DNA of 64,000 bases from a gamma proteobacterium symbiont of Ctena orbiculata. GTDB lineage: Bacteria > Pseudomonadota > Gammaproteobacteria > Chromatiales > Chromatiaceae. The translations under genes and the position numbers were made by a program. Position 1 is the first letter of the stretch; the number at the start of each line of letters is the position of its first letter. Under the pieces are notes generated by a model, which saw only the letters and a list, made by a program, of their open reading frames with translations, was not told the DNA's origin and did no database searches. Positions 45,733 to 53,878 of the stretch are shown here, in pieces. Where the stretch lies: the NCBI GenBank assembly GCA_003058495.1, contig QBVC01000023.1, forward strand, positions 62,001 through 126,000, given 5' to 3'.

Positions 45733-46337
45733 AGCTTTCCTACCTGGACAATCGATTTTTCGAGGGTGTTGATGTTGCTGACCTTGCCATCGGTGCCGAT
45801 GGTGAAGCGAACCGCCGTCTTCTCTTCGCCGAGCCGATCGAGGTTGAGGGTCGCATAGTGAAGTACCTTCAAGGCGGGATTGACCTCGGCAAGATAGACG
45901 GTTACCGGTACCGGCTGCAGGGTCTTGCTGTTGTAGTAGTGAACGTTGACCACGTACTCTCCCGGCGGGCGACCGCGTATGGTGACGATCTCCTGGTTCA
46001 GGGGATTGGTTATGGTGCGGCCGTCGATGAGCAGGGTGTCGTTGGCCATGCCGCGGTCATCTCTGTCGAGATGCATCAGGCTGGCCTGGGGATTCTTGAA
46101 CCAGACCAGTTCGCCGCTTGGCCCCTCGATCCAGGTGTCGATGTCGTCGGGACTGTTATCCGCCCAGGTTACCGAAATCATAAAGTCCGCCTTGGGATTG
46201 ATGGTGCCGCTCTTCGCCGGTGGATTGAGGAACATCAGGGCGACGAGAAAAAGAAAGGTAAACGCGAGCAATGCGTTGAACAGCAGGTCGGTGAAGGGAT
46301 CGGTATCGAAGTGGCGGCTGCTGCGAAACATCGCCAT
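45729..46337 (-). CDS. ExbD/TolR-like protein with C-terminal periplasmic domain
   Basis: 202 residues. The N-terminus FDTDPFTDLLFNALLAFTFLFLVALMFL has the Asp-containing single transmembrane helix pattern of ExbD/TolR/MotB-type proteins (EP-D/N-MLN-LL). The Asp in the helix would take part in proton flow. The periplasmic part (ISVTWADNSPDDIDTWIEGPSGELVWF, PPGEYVVNVHYYNS) resembles a beta-sandwich and not the usual ExbD or OmpA domain. It is 4 bp from the ExbB-like gene and overlaps the next gene. Confidence 0.7.
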   Translation of the reverse strand: MAMFRSSRHFDTDPFTDLLFNALLAFTFLFLVALMFLNPPAKSGTINPKADFMISVTWADNSPDDIDTWIEGPSGELVWFKNPQASLMHLDRDDRGMANDTLLIDGRTITNPLNQEIVTIRGRPPGEYVVNVHYYNSKTLQPVPVTVYLAEVNPALKVLHYATLNLDRLGEEKTAVRFTIGTDGKVSNINTLEKSIVQVGKL

Positions 46338-46341
46338 GGGA

Positions 46342-47079
46342 CTATGCCTGCCTCTGTACCGCCCTGAACAGGCGGGTCTCGCTGAACTGCACGGCTTCGG
46401 CCACCAGCCGATCCGCAGCGCGGTCCAGCATCAGATACTGCATCCCGAGCAGCATGCTGCAGCCGAGTCCCATCAGGGTGGTGTTGAGCGCTACCCCCAT
46501 GCCCGTTGTCATCCGTTGCAACAGGCCCTGGATATCGGAAAGGTCGAAAGACTCCAGCTCCGCCACCGGCGCCAGCATCAGCACGAAGCCGACCACCGTG
46601 CCGAGCAGGCCGAGTTTGACCAGCAGTCCGCAGGTGAACCAGCCTATCTCATGTTGACCCCTGGCCTGCTCCGCCATCACCTGGGCCAGCAGTTGGCCAT
46701 CCATCCTGGATCGCCTGTGAACATTGCCGCTGCCGGCGACAAGCCCGGCGATCATCTGGCCGGCAAGGGACTCCTTTTCAGGCAGTCTGTTTGCCAGCCA
46801 CCAGCGGTTGCTGCCCGGGGCCGGCGGGCTGGTGGCAATGAACCGGATAATCCGATCCAGGGCATTCTGCTGTTGAGACAAAAACAGCGTCCTTGCCGCG
46901 CAGTGGGCGGTGGCGATGCTGAACAACAGCAGGATGATCAGGGTGATGCGCGTGGGATCTGACAACAAGGCAGCCTGCAGCAGTCCCTGGTGCCAGAACA
47001 ACCAGCTGACGAAGAGCATGACTCCCAACAGCAGCAGCCACTGAAGAAAAAGGGTATAGGACGCCTCGGCCTGTCGCAA
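46342..47079 (-). CDS. MotA/TolQ/ExbB-type proton channel protein
   Basis: 245 residues with three or more transmembrane helices. The conserved channel region is LVKLGLLGTVVGFVLMLAPVAEL, followed by MTTGMGVALNTTLMGLGCSMLLGMQYLML, the signature arrangement of ExbB/TolQ/MotA. The cytoplasmic loop includes RRSRMDGQLLAQVMAEQARGQ. It heads a four-gene operon and is divergent from the diheme cytochrome. The energised target is unknown: no TonB, TolA or OmpA-like partner is in the operon. Confidence 0.82.
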   Translation of the reverse strand: MRQAEASYTLFLQWLLLLGVMLFVSWLFWHQGLLQAALLSDPTRITLIILLLFSIATAHCAARTLFLSQQQNALDRIIRFIATSPPAPGSNRWWLANRLPEKESLAGQMIAGLVAGSGNVHRRSRMDGQLLAQVMAEQARGQHEIGWFTCGLLVKLGLLGTVVGFVLMLAPVAELESFDLSDIQGLLQRMTTGMGVALNTTLMGLGCSMLLGMQYLMLDRAADRLVAEAVQFSETRLFRAVQRQA

Positions 47080-47448
47080 TTCGGCATTCTCTCTATTGTT
47101 TTAATTGATCCTTACAGTTGAGTGAAAAGCATGGTCCGTGCCATGCGCCGCTATCGTCCGGCGGTCTTGCCCTGGCCCAAGTGGATACAATCGGCTTGAG
47201 TCTGAAATGTTCATAAATGGAACATGCCCTGCCGTTTTTGAACAATGCCGACCCCAGTAAGCTTAGGGTTGACGCAGTATTGACCGGGTCGTTTCACCAT
47301 TGGCTGCCGGTTATCGGTCCGGCCTCATCGAAAGGGAATGGAATCGAGGATCCGTCGTCTGTGTGCAGGCACAGTTGTTGCTATTAATTTATGGCATTTC
47401 ACCAAGCCGAGAATATCAGCGTTATTCCAACCAGGGGAGATAGAAACA
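47080..47448. other. 369-bp divergent intergenic region
   Basis: No gene. It includes the palindrome gcatgg-N6-ccatgc near 47129-47146 and a 10-mer aagtggatac (47179-47188) that also occurs in the inverted repeat before hupD. Promoters are not recognisable. Confidence 0.5.
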
Positions 47449-48201
47449 ATGGTCAGGCTGAAGTTGTCTTTCACCGGCATGATCGGAGCCGTGGCAATCT
47501 TGTTGATTTCGGTCGCGGAGGCAAAGGATCAGCAGATGCTGGCCCTGGCGAATGCATCCGGCTGTTTCATCTGTCACAAGATTGCGCCTGATCCCAAGAG
47601 CGATGATATCCCCCTGGCGCCGAGCTATCAGGAGATTGCACTGCGCTACAAAGACGAAAACAGTGCCTTCACTCGTCTGCTCGATCGGGTGCTGCATGGC
47701 ACGGTCTATCAGGATCAGGCATGGGGTGGAAAGATTGGGATGCGGTTTATGCCGCCGAATGTAAACATCTCTCGTGAAGATGCGTCGGCCCTGGTCCACT
47801 GGATACTTGAACTCGAGATCGACCCGGTATTGGCGGAGAAACTTATCCTGCATGACAGGATGTTGGCGCTCTCCACGGTGAGCGGATGTGCCATCTGCCA
47901 TCGCATCGATCCGGTCAAGGAGTCCCGGGTCATTCCGCTTGCTCCCTCATTCAGAGAGGTGGCTGCCCACTACAAGGACAGACCCGAAAGCAGGGTGAGG
48001 CTGCTGGAATCGATCCTTCAGGGAACCCAGGGTAATCAGAAGATATGGCAAAACGTCAATATGCAGTTCATGCCGCCCAATGTGGCCCTGAAAAGGGAGG
48101 ATGCTGTCGAATTGGTCGACTGGATCATGTCGCTGGACACCAAGGGGGTGCCTGTGCGCATGGAACCGCCCGCCGGCGTGAGATCATCGTCGTCAAAGTG
48201 A
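47449..48201 (+). CDS. Periplasmic diheme cytochrome c with tandem domains
   Basis: 250 residues. A signal peptide (about 25 residues, ending VAEAK) precedes two similar cytochrome domains: residues about 26-130 with CFICH and residues about 135-240 with CAICH. Both share the layout M-L-A-L-(A/S)-x-x-x-G-C-x-I-C-H, then RLLDRVLHGT / RLLESILQGT, and the axial-Met segment MRFMPPN / MQFMPPN. It is an internal duplication. ATG 47449 has AGGGGAG ahead. Its position before pqqA suggests a link with PQQ oxidation, unproven. Confidence 0.88.
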   Translation: MVRLKLSFTGMIGAVAILLISVAEAKDQQMLALANASGCFICHKIAPDPKSDDIPLAPSYQEIALRYKDENSAFTRLLDRVLHGTVYQDQAWGGKIGMRFMPPNVNISREDASALVHWILELEIDPVLAEKLILHDRMLALSTVSGCAICHRIDPVKESRVIPLAPSFREVAAHYKDRPESRVRLLESILQGTQGNQKIWQNVNMQFMPPNVALKREDAVELVDWIMSLDTKGVPVRMEPPAGVRSSSSK

Positions 48202-48501
48202 CAGGCAGGGGCCTGCCGTCGATTTGATACTGAATCACCCTGTGCAAAATTTTCACGGGTGTATGTTCAGAAACTGCACACCACTGGCGGTACCGATTCG
48301 CCGGTTGCCACGACAATTCACGATGCGTGGGATAATCTTTTATTTTCCAGTCAGTTATTGGTTCCCGTCGCGATCATCATCGCGGCATGATCAGGCCAGG
48401 CTGTTGGTATATATCTTGAAAGGTGATCCGTGTTGCCTCTGGCAGTAGTTGAGGCAACTCTTTTTACAAACCTTTAGAACAGAATAGGAGAGAGATACTC
48501 G
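48202..48501. other. 300-bp region between diheme cytochrome and pqqA
   Basis: Contains only a terminator-like hairpin (48432-48465) and the ribosome site of pqqA. No other gene is seen. Confidence 0.6.
48432..48465 (+). terminator. Hairpin upstream of pqqA (terminator or attenuator)
   Basis: Arms gttgcctc / gaggcaac (8 bp, 11-nt loop) followed by tcttttt. It is 231 bp after the cytochrome stop and 37 bp before pqqA, so it may end the first transcript or attenuate pqqA. Confidence 0.6.
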
Positions 48502-48579
48502 ATGCAAAAATGGTCGAAACCGAGGTATCAGGACCTGCGTTATGGTTTTGAGATCAATCTATATGTAAAGGTACGGTAA
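48502..48579 (+). CDS. pqqA: PQQ precursor peptide PqqA (25 aa)
   Basis: 25 codons. It encodes the precursor peptide whose Glu and Tyr are joined to become pyrroloquinoline quinone. The peptide has the diagnostic core DLRYGFEINLYV with the E-x3-Y pair (E17, Y21) and the MQKWSKP N-terminus close to the usual MxWxKP. AGGAGAG precedes the ATG by about ten bases. It is followed directly by an intrinsic terminator, so it is a one-gene unit. No pqqB-E is in the window; they are expected elsewhere. It explains the cofactor supply of the dehydrogenase at 31781. Confidence 0.93.
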   Translation: MQKWSKPRYQDLRYGFEINLYVKVR

Positions 48580-48602
48580 CTTCGGTCTTGCGTAGAAGAT
48601 GG

Positions 48603-48632
48603 GGCGGGGGAGCTTTGCTCCCCCGCCTTTTT
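48603..48632 (+). terminator. Intrinsic terminator of pqqA
   Basis: Perfect 11-bp stem (ggcgggggagc / gctcccccgcc), loop ttt, followed by a run of five T. It lies 23 bp after the pqqA stop. Confidence 0.92.
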
Positions 48633-48700
48633 GTGTGAGGGGCTTGGATAGCAGACAGCCGCATCGCTTGACAGGCTTGAGGCGGTCTTTTGCGGATGCT

Positions 48701-49108
48701 TCAGAAGATACCGTGATCATTGAGGAACAGGCCGAGATCCTTGTCGCTCTTGAAGATATGGATAAGCACCCAATCGGAGGAGACATCATAGTCTGAGCGG
48801 AAGCTGGGATTTTTTCCGCTGGAGACGCCTTCCACCAGGTTGCCAAGATGCTGCAGCAGTACCTTATGCTCATGCAGGTGTTGCTCATAGCCCGGATAGT
48901 CATGCTTTTTCATCAGCTCCTCTTCCGTGGCGAAGTGATGCTGTGTGTGATGATAGAGCGCGATCAGCAGATCATTGAGGATCTCATTCTCTCTGTTCTC
49001 CTCCACCGCGGTATGCAGATTGTTGACAATTTCGAGCATTTTCTGATGTTGCTCGTCAATCTCTTTGACATTGATATTGAATTCATCGCTCCAGGTAACG
49101 GTCGGCAT
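48701..49108 (-). CDS. Bacteriohemerythrin
   Basis: 135 residues. The diiron site ligands of hemerythrin are seen in order: EIDEQHQKM (H21), HHTQHHFATEE (H, E), YEQHLHEHK and DWVLIHIFKSDKDLG. It binds O2 reversibly in the cytoplasm and may supply or sense oxygen. The ATG at 49106-49108 gives the canonical start PTVTWSDEFNINV; a longer frame to 49168 adds an unlikely leader. Convergent with pqqA, which shares no promoter with it. Confidence 0.92.
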   Translation of the reverse strand: MPTVTWSDEFNINVKEIDEQHQKMLEIVNNLHTAVEENRENEILNDLLIALYHHTQHHFATEEELMKKHDYPGYEQHLHEHKVLLQHLGNLVEGVSSGKNPSFRSDYDVSSDWVLIHIFKSDKDLGLFLNDHGIF

Positions 49109-49340
49109 ATTGTTCTCTCTATAACATGACAAATGTGGCAAGGGAGTCGGTTGGCATTTGCGCAGCATTTTTTGCCGGATGGATCATTTTGCACCATCCG
49201 CTGGTTATCTGTCCTACCCGGCTTCATTTATAGGTTTCCCCGGGGGCGGTGTAAAGCTGGTTTCCTAACGGGCTTTACACTGGAGACAAACCCCCCATTT
49301 TCATTGTGCCAATTGAGGATCGCGCGCCAGCATCCCGCTA

Positions 49341-49395
49341 AAGTGGATACATATATTACAAAAAATCAATATATATGGTTAGAAAGTATCCACTT
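49341..49395. promoter_or_regulatory. 10-bp inverted repeat, candidate HupR site of the hupD promoter
   Basis: aagtggatac (49341-49350) and gtatccactt (49386-49395), a perfect inverted repeat with a 35-nt AT-rich spacer, 70-125 bp upstream of the -24 box. The distance fits an NtrC-type activator. Which protein binds is inference. Confidence 0.45.
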
Positions 49396-49465
49396 GTAGG
49401 GAATATGCTCCTTTTGCATCGAAAAAAATCTTATCAAAAACAATGGTTAAGCCATATAGAAAAGG

Positions 49466-49482
49466 TTGGCGCGTGGTTTGCA
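49466..49482 (+). promoter_or_regulatory. Sigma-54 promoter of the hupD-hyp operon
   Basis: TTGGCgcgtggtTTGCA fits the -24/-12 consensus with the 12-bp GG to GC spacing. It is 40 bp upstream of the hupD ATG (49523). Confidence 0.85.
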
Positions 49483-49522
49483 ATCAGTGAGTCTATCTTC
49501 CGCCATCCAGCCGGAGTGCGAA

Positions 49523-50242
49523 ATGTCCCGTCAGCCCAATGTATTGATCCTCGGTATTGGCAATCTGCTCTGGGCGGACGAGGGATTTGGAGTGCGCGCG
49601 TTGGAGTCACTGCAGCGAAGCTACGAGTTTCCCCCCAACGTGCGTCTCCTCGATGGGGGTACCCAGGGTATCTATCTGGTGCAGCACATCCGTGAAGCGG
49701 AGATATTGGTGGTCTTCGATGCGGTGGACTACGGTCTTCCCGGCGGCAGCCTCAAGCGGGTCGAGGGTGATGAAGTGCCCAGCTTCCTGGGCGCGAAGAA
49801 GGTGAGTCTGCACCAGACCGGCTTTCAAGAGGTGCTCGCCATGGCGGAGATGCTTGGTGACTATCCCGAGCATCTGCTCCTCGTCGGCGTGCAACCGGTC
49901 GAGCTGGAGGACTATGGCGGCAGCCTGCACCAGGCTGTCCGGGCGCAGATAGAACCGGCCATCGCCATCGCCCTCGACTACCTGTCGGGTTTCGGCATCG
50001 AGGCGGAACAGCGTACGGCCCCCCTGATGCCGGATACCGGGACGCAGGGGGCGATTTCCGATATCGAGCGTTATGAGACCGAGCGGCCCTCTTCTCAGCA
50101 GGCCTGTCGTGTCGGTGATGCAAGGGTGTTGACCTCATCCAGGTTTGCGCCGGCCTACCGTCCGGTTTCCGTGGAGCAGGGCGCGATCAGCGTGGATGTG
50201 GACGCCCATCTCGAAAAGTACCGCGGCAAAGGGGAGCTGTAG
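49523..50242 (+). CDS. hupD: Hydrogenase maturation endopeptidase
   Basis: 239 residues. It cuts the C-terminal peptide of HupL after nickel insertion. The family start VLILGIGNLLWADEGFGV includes the Ni-probing Glu (E20); the later ligands lie in VVFDAVDYG (Asp) and SLHQTGF (His). The usual length is about 160-200, so the tail of about 45 residues (SRFAPAYRPVSVEQGAISVD) is an extra segment. A frame from 49466 would add residues that overlap the promoter; ATG 49523 fits the family. The stop overlaps the hupF start by one base. Confidence 0.93.
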   Translation: MSRQPNVLILGIGNLLWADEGFGVRALESLQRSYEFPPNVRLLDGGTQGIYLVQHIREAEILVVFDAVDYGLPGGSLKRVEGDEVPSFLGAKKVSLHQTGFQEVLAMAEMLGDYPEHLLLVGVQPVELEDYGGSLHQAVRAQIEPAIAIALDYLSGFGIEAEQRTAPLMPDTGTQGAISDIERYETERPSSQQACRVGDARVLTSSRFAPAYRPVSVEQGAISVDVDAHLEKYRGKGEL

Positions 50243-50544
50243 TGTGTATCGGTGTGCCGATGCGGGTGCTCTCAACCCAACCGGGTTATGCGCTATGCGA
50301 GGGTATGGGAGAGACCCGTCTGGTGGATATCCTGCTCGTGGGCGAGCAACCGATCGGCAGTTGGCTGCTGGTGTTTCTCGATACCGCCCGTGAGGTATTG
50401 AGCGAGGAGGGAGCAAGGGAGATAACCCAGGCGCTGCAGGCCCTCGATCTCGCCATCGGGGGGGAGCGCGATATCGACCATCTGTTCAGCGACCTGGTGA
50501 ATCGTGAACCCCAACTACCGCCACATCTTCGACCGGCCAAATAG
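50242..50544 (+). CDS. hupF: HypC/HupF-family hydrogenase assembly chaperone
   Basis: 100 residues, GTG start. N-terminus MCIGVPMRVLS has the essential Cys2 of the HypC family, which carries the Fe(CN)2CO unit. HupF protects HupL maturation under oxygen in organisms with HupSL. It is longer than HypC (74 residues) with an extra acidic helix (EEGAREITQALQALDLAIGG). It overlaps hupD by one base and is followed 12 bp later by hupG, so it is translated in the same operon. Confidence 0.93.
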   Translation: MCIGVPMRVLSTQPGYALCEGMGETRLVDILLVGEQPIGSWLLVFLDTAREVLSEEGAREITQALQALDLAIGGERDIDHLFSDLVNREPQLPPHLRPAK

Positions 50545-50556
50545 CAGGAGACCGCT

Positions 50557-50982
50557 ATGCCATCGCCTCTGATCAGAGACCTCATTGAGAACAAAGCGAT
50601 TCCCACCGTGACTGTGAAGACCCTCGATGATTTTGTCCGTGCCCATAGCCACTGCCTGCTCTTTTTCACCGAGAACCCGCAGCAGTTTCCCGAGAGCAAC
50701 GATGTGGCGGTCGTGCTGCCCCTGCTGATGGCGGAGTTTGGCGATCGCTTTCGGGTCGCCGTGGTCGATCGCGAGAGCGAGCGCCAGCTGCATGCCCGTT
50801 TTCCCTTCGATGGTTGGCCGGCGCTGGTGATGCTGAAGGATGGCGCCTATGTGGGTGCGATCTCGCGCATGCGGGATTGGGATGTCTATCTCAACGAGAT
50901 CGAGCGCCTGTTGATCGCCCAACCCTCGCCGTCGCCAAGTTTCAAGATCCCTGTCGTCGGCGCCCCCGGGCGCTGCCACTAG
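50557..50982 (+). CDS. hupG: Hydrogenase assembly protein HupG (HyaE family)
   Basis: 141 residues of the HyaE/HupG family, a thioredoxin-like fold without the CxxC pair. The landmarks are HSHCLLFFTENPQQFPESNDVAVVLPLL and the FPFDGWPALVMLKDGAYVG segment (the position of the cis-Pro loop). The protein is a chaperone for the Tat-targeted small subunit HupS. GGAGACC precedes the ATG. It lies between hupF and hupH. Confidence 0.9.
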   Translation: MPSPLIRDLIENKAIPTVTVKTLDDFVRAHSHCLLFFTENPQQFPESNDVAVVLPLLMAEFGDRFRVAVVDRESERQLHARFPFDGWPALVMLKDGAYVGAISRMRDWDVYLNEIERLLIAQPSPSPSFKIPVVGAPGRCH

Positions 50983-51011
50983 TACCAACAGGCCCAAGGA
51001 GTACTCCCGCC

Positions 51012-51881
51012 ATGAAGGATATCAACATACCCGTCAGCGTCACCGGTCCAGGCTCCCAGCCGGGGGAAGAGGATGGGGCGGCCCTCGATATCTTGCAACT
51101 CCCGGATGAGATGTCGACCTTCAACGCGCCTGAGATACCCGATCCGGATCAGGTGCGGAATCTCGACAGAGGCATGTCGGCATTGTCCGAACTGGACGGG
51201 ATTCTCAGGCTTCAGGCCGAGATCAACGATCCCAAGCCTGAAATCGTCGACATCTCGCATCTGGATGAAGAGAATCGGAACCTGGTCGACCAGGTGCTGG
51301 GTGAGGGCGAGGTCAGCATGATCTTCCGGGGAGCGCATACAAGCGCCAGGATTCAGGAGTCGGTGATGGCGGGTATCTGGCGGATCAGGTATTTCGACAA
51401 CCAGGGAGAACCGGTGTCGGACGCCATCGAGGTGGCTCAGGTGCCGAGGCTCTGCCGCCGCCATGTCTTCAGCCATGCCTCCCATCGCGTCGATACCCAA
51501 CTCGATTCGATTCCCGAGGGGGTATTGAATGCGCCCCCGCTGCTGGCGGAGATCAACGACAAGGTGGCCGAATACCGGCCGGGCGGGGAGAGCCACGTCA
51601 TCAACCTCACCCTGTTGCCGCAAACCGAGCAGGATCTCTCCTTCCTCATCGAACGCCTGGGCGAGGGCTCCCTGACCATTCTGTCCAGAGGCTATGGCAA
51701 CTGCCGCATCAGCAGCACGGCGGTGCAGAATGTCTGGTGGGTGCAATATTTCAACTCCCAGGACAAGAATATTCTCAATACCCTCGAGATCGGGGGTGTG
51801 CCCGAGGTTGCCGCCGCTGCCCATGAGGATATCCGGGAGAGCGCACAGCGCCTCAATGAAATCATGGGGGCCTATCGGTGA
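51012..51881 (+). CDS. hupH: Hydrogenase assembly protein HupH (HyaF family)
   Basis: 289 residues. HyaF/HupH proteins assist small-subunit maturation. The family architecture, two repeated halves, is visible: LVDQVLGEGEVSMIF ... ARIQESVMAGIWRIRYF and LIERLGEGSLTILSRGYGNCRISSTAVQNVWWVQYF. These are followed by PEVAAAAHEDIRESAQRL. The ATG at 51012 is preceded by AAGGAG; an upstream frame is a shadow of hupG. The stop overlaps the rubredoxin gene's GTG. Confidence 0.9.
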   Translation: MKDINIPVSVTGPGSQPGEEDGAALDILQLPDEMSTFNAPEIPDPDQVRNLDRGMSALSELDGILRLQAEINDPKPEIVDISHLDEENRNLVDQVLGEGEVSMIFRGAHTSARIQESVMAGIWRIRYFDNQGEPVSDAIEVAQVPRLCRRHVFSHASHRVDTQLDSIPEGVLNAPPLLAEINDKVAEYRPGGESHVINLTLLPQTEQDLSFLIERLGEGSLTILSRGYGNCRISSTAVQNVWWVQYFNSQDKNILNTLEIGGVPEVAAAAHEDIRESAQRLNEIMGAYR

Positions 51882-52102
51882 GCGCTGCCTTCTTTGCCGG
51901 TTCCTACGGCGGCGATGACGATAAGCTCCATGACCGGAGCCGGCTGGAGTGCAAGATCTGCTGGTATATCTACGATCCCGCCGAGGGTGACGACTATTGG
52001 CAGATACCCCCGGGTACACCCTTCTCCCAGCTGCCGGAGCACTGGAGCTGCCCCAACTGCGACGGCAAAAAGAGCGACTTCATGGTGGTGAGGGAGGCCT
52101 AG
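51878..52102 (+). CDS. hupI: Rubredoxin HupI
   Basis: 74 residues, GTG start overlapping hupH by 4 bp. The Fe-binding cysteines are in CKICWYIYDPAEGD and CPNCDGKKSDF, with the usual rubredoxin PPGTPFSQLPEHW segment between. Hup rubredoxins protect small-subunit cluster assembly from oxygen, which fits the oxygen-tolerant HupS. It is one base away from hupJ. Confidence 0.94.
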   Translation: MSAAFFAGSYGGDDDKLHDRSRLECKICWYIYDPAEGDDYWQIPPGTPFSQLPEHWSCPNCDGKKSDFMVVREA

Positions 52103-52103
52103 C

Positions 52104-52700
52104 GTGATCTGTCCCGACTACCTCATCGAAGGTCTGGAGCGGCAGTTTCGTCAGATTCAGCAGCAGCGCATGCAGGGCCTGCCGCTGCTCAATCCCAAGC
52201 TGCGTGTGGAAGCGGTCGGGTTTCGAGAGTGGAACGGCTACTGTCTCGGGGTCTTGATCACACCCTGGTTCATGAACCTGATGCTGCTGCCGCCGGAAGG
52301 GGACAGTTGGAAAGAGTCGAGGATCGGTGACAAGGTGCTGCACCAGATGCCCTCGGGACCCTATGAGTTCATCCTTGGCGAGGAGGAGGGTGTAGGCCGC
52401 TACCAGATGTGTTCGCTCTTTTCGCCGGTATTCGAGTTTGCCGATCAGGAGACAGCGGTGGCCACGGCCGAAGCAGTGATGGATGCCCTGATGAGTCCCG
52501 AGCATCGCGACACTGTCTCAACCTGCGAAAGCGAGATCGAGCGTCGCTGGGCAGGTGGTTCGGAGAGCGAGGCGGATGATGGGGAGGGACACCCGTTGGA
52601 TGAAACACGGGCGCCGCTGAGGCAGCGCTTGCAGCAACCCCTGAGTCGTCGCGATCTGTTGCGCGGAAAGCTCAGTGACGGGATGGATGTTGAGCAGTGA
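52104..52700 (+). CDS. hupJ: Hydrogenase assembly chaperone HupJ (HybE family)
   Basis: 198 residues, GTG start. It matches the HybE/HupJ family in NPKLRVEAVGFREWNGYCLGVLITPWFMNLMLLPPEG and GPYEFILGEEEGVGRYQMCSLFSPVFEF. HybE-type chaperones coordinate small-subunit export. Residues about 150-198 (acidic, then RQRLQQPLSRRDLLRGKL) form an extra tail. It overlaps hupK by 4 bp. Confidence 0.9.
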   Translation: MICPDYLIEGLERQFRQIQQQRMQGLPLLNPKLRVEAVGFREWNGYCLGVLITPWFMNLMLLPPEGDSWKESRIGDKVLHQMPSGPYEFILGEEEGVGRYQMCSLFSPVFEFADQETAVATAEAVMDALMSPEHRDTVSTCESEIERRWAGGSESEADDGEGHPLDETRAPLRQRLQQPLSRRDLLRGKLSDGMDVEQ

Positions 52701-53878
52701 ACGTCGAAGGCGAGATTCTGATAGAACTCTATCGCAGTCGGCGTCGCGTGGAAAAGGTGACTATCCGCTCCAGCCGTCCCCTGCAGTTGACGACCCTGTT
52801 CGAGGGTAAGTCGGTGAATGAGCTGCTCAGGGTGGTGCCCATGCTCTACAGTGTCTGCGCCACGGCCCAGGCCTCTGCGGCAGCCCAGGCCTGCCGCCGG
52901 GCGACGGGCCTGGATGGAGATGTCCGGGCCGAGCTGGCCGAGAAGATGCTGGTCGACGTGGAGACCGCCCGTGAACATCTCTGGCGTCTGCTCATCGACT
53001 GGAGCAACTATGTCGAAGAGCCGGTCGATCGTCCGCTGGTCAGTTCACTGTCAACCCTCTTGCCAGCGGCAAAAAGCGCCTGCTTCGATGAGGGTGGGCC
53101 GTTCACCCTGAGACCGGCCCTGTCACTGGATGGTGAAGGATTCGAGTCGGTCATCGAAAGGATATCGAAGACCGCGGCGGAGGCTGTCTTCTCAATGCCT
53201 GCCGATGAATGGCACGCCTTCGACAAGGTTGAGACGCTCGATCGCTGGCTCGACCAGACATCGACCGCCTCGGCAATGCTGCTGCGAAGGATAAGGGATC
53301 GGCGGACAGGCGGCTTGGCCGATGCCGGCTCCAATCCCCTGCCCAGCATTGATCACCAGGCGCTCGGCAAGCGCCTGGGGGACGTGGATGCCGAGCAGTT
53401 CATCGCCGCGCCCGACTGGATGGGCGCACAACTCGAGACCACGTCCCTGACGCGAATGGTCTCCCATCCCCTGCTGCAGGATCTGAGCAGGCGCTATGGC
53501 TTCGGGCTGATGACCCGTATGGTGGCCAGGCTGTTGGAATTGGCCGCCATACCGGGGCGGCTGAGTCGTCGCTTGGAGGGCTTGCGAGATGATCCCGTTG
53601 ATAGCGTGAGCCTAGGCGCCGAGAGAGACGAGGGGGAAGGATTGGGTGAGGTGGAAGCGGCCCGCGGTCGCTTGTTTCACCGCGCGGTGGTGGAGAAGGG
53701 AAAGATAGCCAAGTACCAGATTCTGGCGCCTACGGAGTGGAATTTTCATCCCCGGGGGATGGTCGCAAAGGGCTTGCTCTCACTCCCCGCCGTCGATATA
53801 TCGCTGCTCAAAGAGTATGCGGATCTCTTCATCAACACCGTCGATCCCTGCGTCGGTTATCGGCTCGAGGTGGTCTGA
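52697..53878 (+). CDS. hupK: HupK-type hydrogenase assembly protein
   Basis: 393 residues. HupK proteins resemble a degenerate hydrogenase large subunit that may act as a scaffold for the NiFe cluster. The similarity remains in VPMLYSVCATAQASAAAQACR (in place of RICGVC) and at the end in FINTVDPCVGYRLEVV (in place of DPCxxC). One Cys remains in each position, so it can ligate metal loosely but is not a hydrogenase. It overlaps hupJ by 4 bp, and its stop overlaps the hypA start. Confidence 0.9.
   Translation: MNVEGEILIELYRSRRRVEKVTIRSSRPLQLTTLFEGKSVNELLRVVPMLYSVCATAQASAAAQACRRATGLDGDVRAELAEKMLVDVETAREHLWRLLIDWSNYVEEPVDRPLVSSLSTLLPAAKSACFDEGGPFTLRPALSLDGEGFESVIERISKTAAEAVFSMPADEWHAFDKVETLDRWLDQTSTASAMLLRRIRDRRTGGLADAGSNPLPSIDHQALGKRLGDVDAEQFIAAPDWMGAQLETTSLTRMVSHPLLQDLSRRYGFGLMTRMVARLLELAAIPGRLSRRLEGLRDDPVDSVSLGAERDEGEGLGEVEAARGRLFHRAVVEKGKIAKYQILAPTEWNFHPRGMVAKGLLSLPAVDISLLKEYADLFINTVDPCVGYRLEVV

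Larger units (their letters stand above)
49109..49522. other. 414-bp regulatory region between hemerythrin and hupD
   Basis: No gene. AT-rich around 49340-49450, as expected for an IHF-bent enhancer region. It contains a 10-bp inverted repeat (49341-49395) and the sigma-54 promoter of hupD (49466-49482). Confidence 0.7.

Noticed and set aside
52697-53878. A second catalytic hydrogenase large subunit (HupK)
   Set aside because: The Ni-binding motifs are degenerate, with one Cys in each position, so it fits the HupK assembly factor and not an enzyme.
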